The notes below the pieces were generated by a model, which had not been told where the DNA came from, searched no databases, and worked only from the letters and a program-made list of their open reading frames with translations. The position numbers and the translations under genes were made by a program. A stretch of 64,000 bases of DNA from Stichopus chloronotus (lineage: Eukaryota; Echinodermata; Holothuroidea; Aspidochirotida; Stichopodidae): positions 3,938,565 to 4,002,564 of the forward strand of contig CM037840.1 of assembly GCA_021234535.1 (NCBI GenBank). Reading direction: 5' to 3'. Shown here one piece after another: positions 60,814 through 64,000 of the stretch. How positions within the stretch are numbered: position 1 is the first letter of the stretch; each line of letters starts with the position of its first letter.

Positions 60814-61036
60814 CTGTTAAAGAAAAAGGTGACGGTCATGGCAAAGTACGTTGTATACAAGAGGCATGCAAAAACAAAAAAGGTTAATCAAAGGTTAGTA
60901 CTTATACAATATAGGCTACAAATGGTTGAAATCCATTTTCTAATAATATTAACACAACATAAGATTGATAAGTTGATTATCTATAGATCCTTCATTCTCC
61001 AGGCATTTAAGACTTAAGCTTCTTTTATGCACTCAC

Positions 61037-61444
61037 CAAGTTGACAAAGAGTTCCCGCACTTATTTCTGCTGAATTGCAAATCTGCAACTCCCATTGTAA
61101 GTCCCGTCGAGAACGTAGGAACACACAATATTCGTCATTATTTATACGATTTGCAACAGATGGGACTTCAGGGAAATTATGAAATACCACCGGTGTCCCA
61201 TCTCCCCAAACCAAAGAAGCTGTATCACTGGCATTAATTCCAATGCGGTAGTAGATGTAATTCGGTAGTTCCAGGTCTAGGAATGCAGACCGTATAGCTC
61301 GCAGCATCGCCTCCGACTTGACGTATGCTGGGTGACTGTTAGCTTGAAATATATCATGACAGGCGTTGGGTGAGTTGCTCTGCACAGCCATAAAGCAACT
61401 GCCATCTATATCCACGCTGTTAGAACTGCATATATTTCCGGAAT
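61037..61444 (-). CDS. C-type lectin 1
   Basis: 408-bp phase 1 exon (acceptor ttctttgacaag, donor gtgagt). It opens SGNICSSNSVDIDGSCFMA, then NSPNACHDIFQANSHPAYV, then YYRIGINASDTASLVWGDG, and ends with DEYCVFL, LQWELQICN and GTLCQL. The C-type lectin hallmarks are the C.....DG.C......A...C start, the W.DG.PV.F.N.P region and the C......W....C.....LCQ end. The sugar-contact motif EPN/QPD is absent at the expected place. Whole domain in a single exon, unlike lectins 2 and 3. Confidence 0.85.
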
Positions 61445-62619
61445 CTTGTCAAAGAATCAAACAAACAACAAACATTTCACAAAAATAAAGAAGATGTTAC
61501 GTTTTATAAATGTTTACTTTATTAAGCAAGTTAACTGTTTTACAAATAAGAGCCAATAGACAGATTTCTAGTGCGGTATCACGAGATAACACTAATACAT
61601 TGTTTACGTTAATGTATTTGATTAAGTTAAATTTTTTATTAAGTTAAATATTGCAACTTTTACTTTCATTTTTTAACCACTTCGAGTGTTTTTTTTTTTT
61701 TTTAAGTAGCCAAAACTGTTTAGTTCACAATTTGCAGTGACTGATTACCACTTGATAGACTGAACTCATAAGGTGACTTTTCTTGGTCATCTCCTTCATG
61801 CCTAAAGTCTACATGTAGAATAAGCGATAACGTCGTTCTATTTACATTATTTGCATACATAAGTACAAAACAAATAGTTAATTTTATTGCTTACCCGTAC
61901 CCCTTTTCATTTACTACTAACGACTTCATAGCCTGAATTCAACCGTGGTCGTCGGATACATGTGTACATCCCGTAGGTGGGATAAGCCTTGGTTTCCTAC
62001 TGTAGAATTCTTATATCACAGTATTTTACTAACTTCATTAAAACTAACTCCCGCCTGCAGACTCTTCCCTTTCGAATTAATTGCTGGTTACTTCTTTAAA
62101 GGCTGAACTCACAGCGCGACCAATGTAGGTAATCGTATTCATTGTCCCCTGTCCACATGTGACATGGTTTTGCCTTTTTAGTATGTACATTAATTGTATA
62201 CATTTAATTAAACCAAACCAATAATTGATTAGATCTCTTGTTTTTGATTGCGTATTTGTTCAGTATCCTTTAAATTTCCAGCCAGATTAACCCATATGCA
62301 ATAGCTATTACTTCCCTACCGTGCTACAGTTATAATATTCTATGCCAGTCTGTATAATTATAGTGGTTGGGCGCGAATTAGTAGTTAGCATTTAAGTTAA
62401 GCAAGCTTTGGTATTTTCACTAAGTTTAATATTAAGGTACAGAGAAACGAATGAAAACATGTCCATTTTCCCGATAGTTCTATAATCATCTACCTTCATT
62501 GAAAGAGAAAACAAACTGAAAATGCAAGATAAATATCAATATGTTTTTCGTTGAGATATAGTTTAACTAGCAGAATGTTGACTGTATATGTACTTTCTAT
62601 TTTTATTGGTTCAACTTAC
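61445..62619 (-). other. Presumed intron, missing link in the gene model
   Basis: The upstream candidate exon ends in phase 0 while lectin 1 starts in phase 1, so a further exon is needed here if both belong to one gene. I did not find it. A 13-base T run lies at about 61690. Confidence 0.5.
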
Positions 62620-62775
62620 CTTGAAATGTGCATCCAAATAGTTCCATTCGAATACACGACTTGTCTGCCTCTCCGTCCTTAAATGCCAGTATTCGATTTG
62701 TACCTTAGATGCAACGATCGGTCGTTCTAGTACGTTGATAACCACAGAAACTGAATCGTAATTTGCTTCAAACGT
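62620..62775 (-). CDS. Possible discoidin-like exon
   Basis: 156-bp minus-strand segment between acceptor gtatgttcacag and donor gtaagt. Only phase 0 is open, giving TFEANYDSVSVVINVLERP, then IVASKVQIEYWHL, then RVFEWNYLDAHFK. The order (F.A......V...L..PI.A..V.I....) recalls the C-terminal part of an F5/8 type C (discoidin) domain, with only weak similarity. The splice signals are good. It lies upstream of lectin 1 on the same strand and may be a further N-terminal exon or belong to another gene. Confidence 0.4.
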
Positions 62776-64000
62776 CTGTGAACATACAACCAACAACGTT
62801 AAACACTTTGACAAATCATTAGTCGACGTGGTGAGTTTGAGCAAAACTTTGTTCTTAAAATCCTTTATTAGACATAGAGCTAAGCCTATTTCCAAACCAA
62901 TCGCATTTAGGTGGACTTTAAAAGTTAAGTGACGCAAAGAAACAAAGTTTGCAGCTGGAAGCCATTAAAATACCCCTACTTTAATAAAACAAGGAATACT
63001 CCAAAATAGTTCGAAGACCTACTTCATTTAGCAGATAATGTAACGACAGTGAGGCCTATGGGAATACCGGGACGTTTAACTGAAGTGAGTTAATGAGTAA
63101 TGAGAACGGAATGCGATATCTTGGCCAATGCCTTTTGTGGATGTACTTGACTTCGTTTAGCCTTCTAGATTTATCGTTCCGGTAGTTAGTATTAAGAAGA
63201 GCATATTTGATATTCGAGATTGAATGTCAAGTTGAGATGAACTAGAAGTAAATTAAGAAAGCTACTTTTATAAATCGCAACGGAAAAGTTGTTTTACTTT
63301 CGACAATATAATTAGCAAAAGTACATTTATTACAAGTAAGGAAATAGGACTATGCTACGTTAGATGTGTTGCAGCTGTAAAGTTGTGGACCCCAGGAACG
63401 GGAAAAAAAAAACGCTAGAATTCAGTATGCATTTGCACAAGAGCATAACAGCAGGGTTTGCTATTCCGCCGAGGAGATGTCACTCGAATCGTTCAATAGT
63501 CTGCAGTGGACTTTAGGTTTGAAAGCTGCCGAAGAGAAAGGGTGGTTGATTGATAAATTTCTCAATTTGTGGGTGGTGTGTTTCTAAATTTTTTCATACA
63601 GTTTTAATTTGGTTGAAAAATGGGAGATCCCAGGATCGAAGGAGGTCACCGAATGAATTCTGTTTAATTGGAATTCAGGTTTGATAAGAGGTCCTGAGGC
63701 CTTGTAAGTTTGGCTTGATTGAAACGTTTCTGAATGGGCTCAGGAGGGTAACCCTTTCGATAAAATTGTTTGCAATTGCAAAAGTTTGTCTTCGAAATCG
63801 GATCAATCTGAAAATATGTGCTTGTAGCAATTTAGAGCCTGAATGTAAACGATAGATGTTTGGTCTTACATGGGACGACATATCAGATTTCGATCTGTGG
63901 GTGTGGAATAAATTCATTTGTGGAGCTTGTAACCTTTAATAGAAACAAGATTTTCTAGGAAACTCAACAAAGATGCTGACCTGCCAGATGTGAATTTGAT
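62776..64000. other. No gene seen
   Basis: AT-rich sequence to the end of the window. No signal peptide exon for the minus-strand gene was recognised; the 5' end may lie beyond the window. The 80-residue frame at 63675-63917 has no domain pattern. Confidence 0.45.

Larger units (their letters stand above)
40457..61444 (-). other. Gene span: mosaic lectin-EGF-CUB-LDLa protein
   Basis: Eighteen minus-strand exons (listed separately) join without phase conflict. Transcript order is C-type lectin 1, EGF, C-type lectin 2 (two exons), CUB 1 (two exons), CUB 2, CUB 3, C-type lectin 3 (three exons), a Ser/Thr linker, and six LDLa-type exons. All module borders are phase 1, as expected for exon-shuffled extracellular proteins. 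No signal peptide, transmembrane segment, start or stop was identified, so both ends are missing from the model. A function in cell-surface or secreted recognition is inferred from the modules only. Confidence 0.85.

Overview
This is an AT-rich eukaryotic genomic window with long introns, GT-AG split exons, many degraded transposons and one 100-N assembly gap (39813-39912). The exon content is lectin, CUB, LDL-receptor class A, CAP, EGF and ShK modules with phase 1 introns, and there is a TU-like foldback structure. Together these suggest a marine invertebrate deuterostome, most likely an echinoderm (sea cucumber or sea urchin). The taxon is an inference, not proven by the window. I saw no tRNA, rRNA, CRISPR array or prokaryote-type operon.

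Layout. From 1 to about 20 kb there is mostly non-coding sequence with transposon debris: a LINE reverse-transcriptase C-terminal remnant (936-1398, minus), copies of a dispersed short repeat, two diverged repeat pairs, a 214-bp MITE-like element with terminal inverted repeats (14809-15022), a 5'-truncated Penelope-like element with its GIY-YIG domain (16320-17395, minus) and a ~130-bp minisatellite. From 20.0 to 28.0 kb lies a large inverted repeat: two arms of about 3.3 and 3.5 kb around a 1.1-kb spacer. Its outer ends and its spacer carry arrays rich in the palindrome TCTCATGAGA, and each arm carries a copy of the same exon-like segment. At 32.2-33.0 kb there is a wrecked Ty3/Gypsy pol (RT plus RNase H).

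From 29.4 to 62.8 kb the minus strand holds a long series of exons for secreted or cell-surface modules. In transcript order these are: a possible discoidin-like exon, C-type lectin 1, EGF, C-type lectin 2, three CUB domains, C-type lectin 3, a Ser/Thr linker, six LDLa-type modules (two atypical), then (past the assembly gap) a CAP/SCP domain, small Cys-rich exons, an EGF-like exon and a ShK domain. From lectin 1 to the last LDLa module every junction joins in phase 1, so this part is confidently one gene of at least 18 exons. The CAP-EGF-ShK part may be the same gene or a neighbour; the gap hides the junction. One CAP exon has frame breaks at homopolymer runs, so it is either a pseudo-exon or mis-sequenced.

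The modules point to an extracellular recognition or adhesion protein: carbohydrate binding by lectins (lectin 3 keeps a QPD motif), protein interaction by CUB and calcium-dependent LDLa modules, and CAP/ShK modules typical of secreted Cys-rich proteins. Introns of this gene carry a 256-bp hAT-type MITE with near-perfect 8-bp target duplication, two minisatellites and copies of the dispersed repeats.
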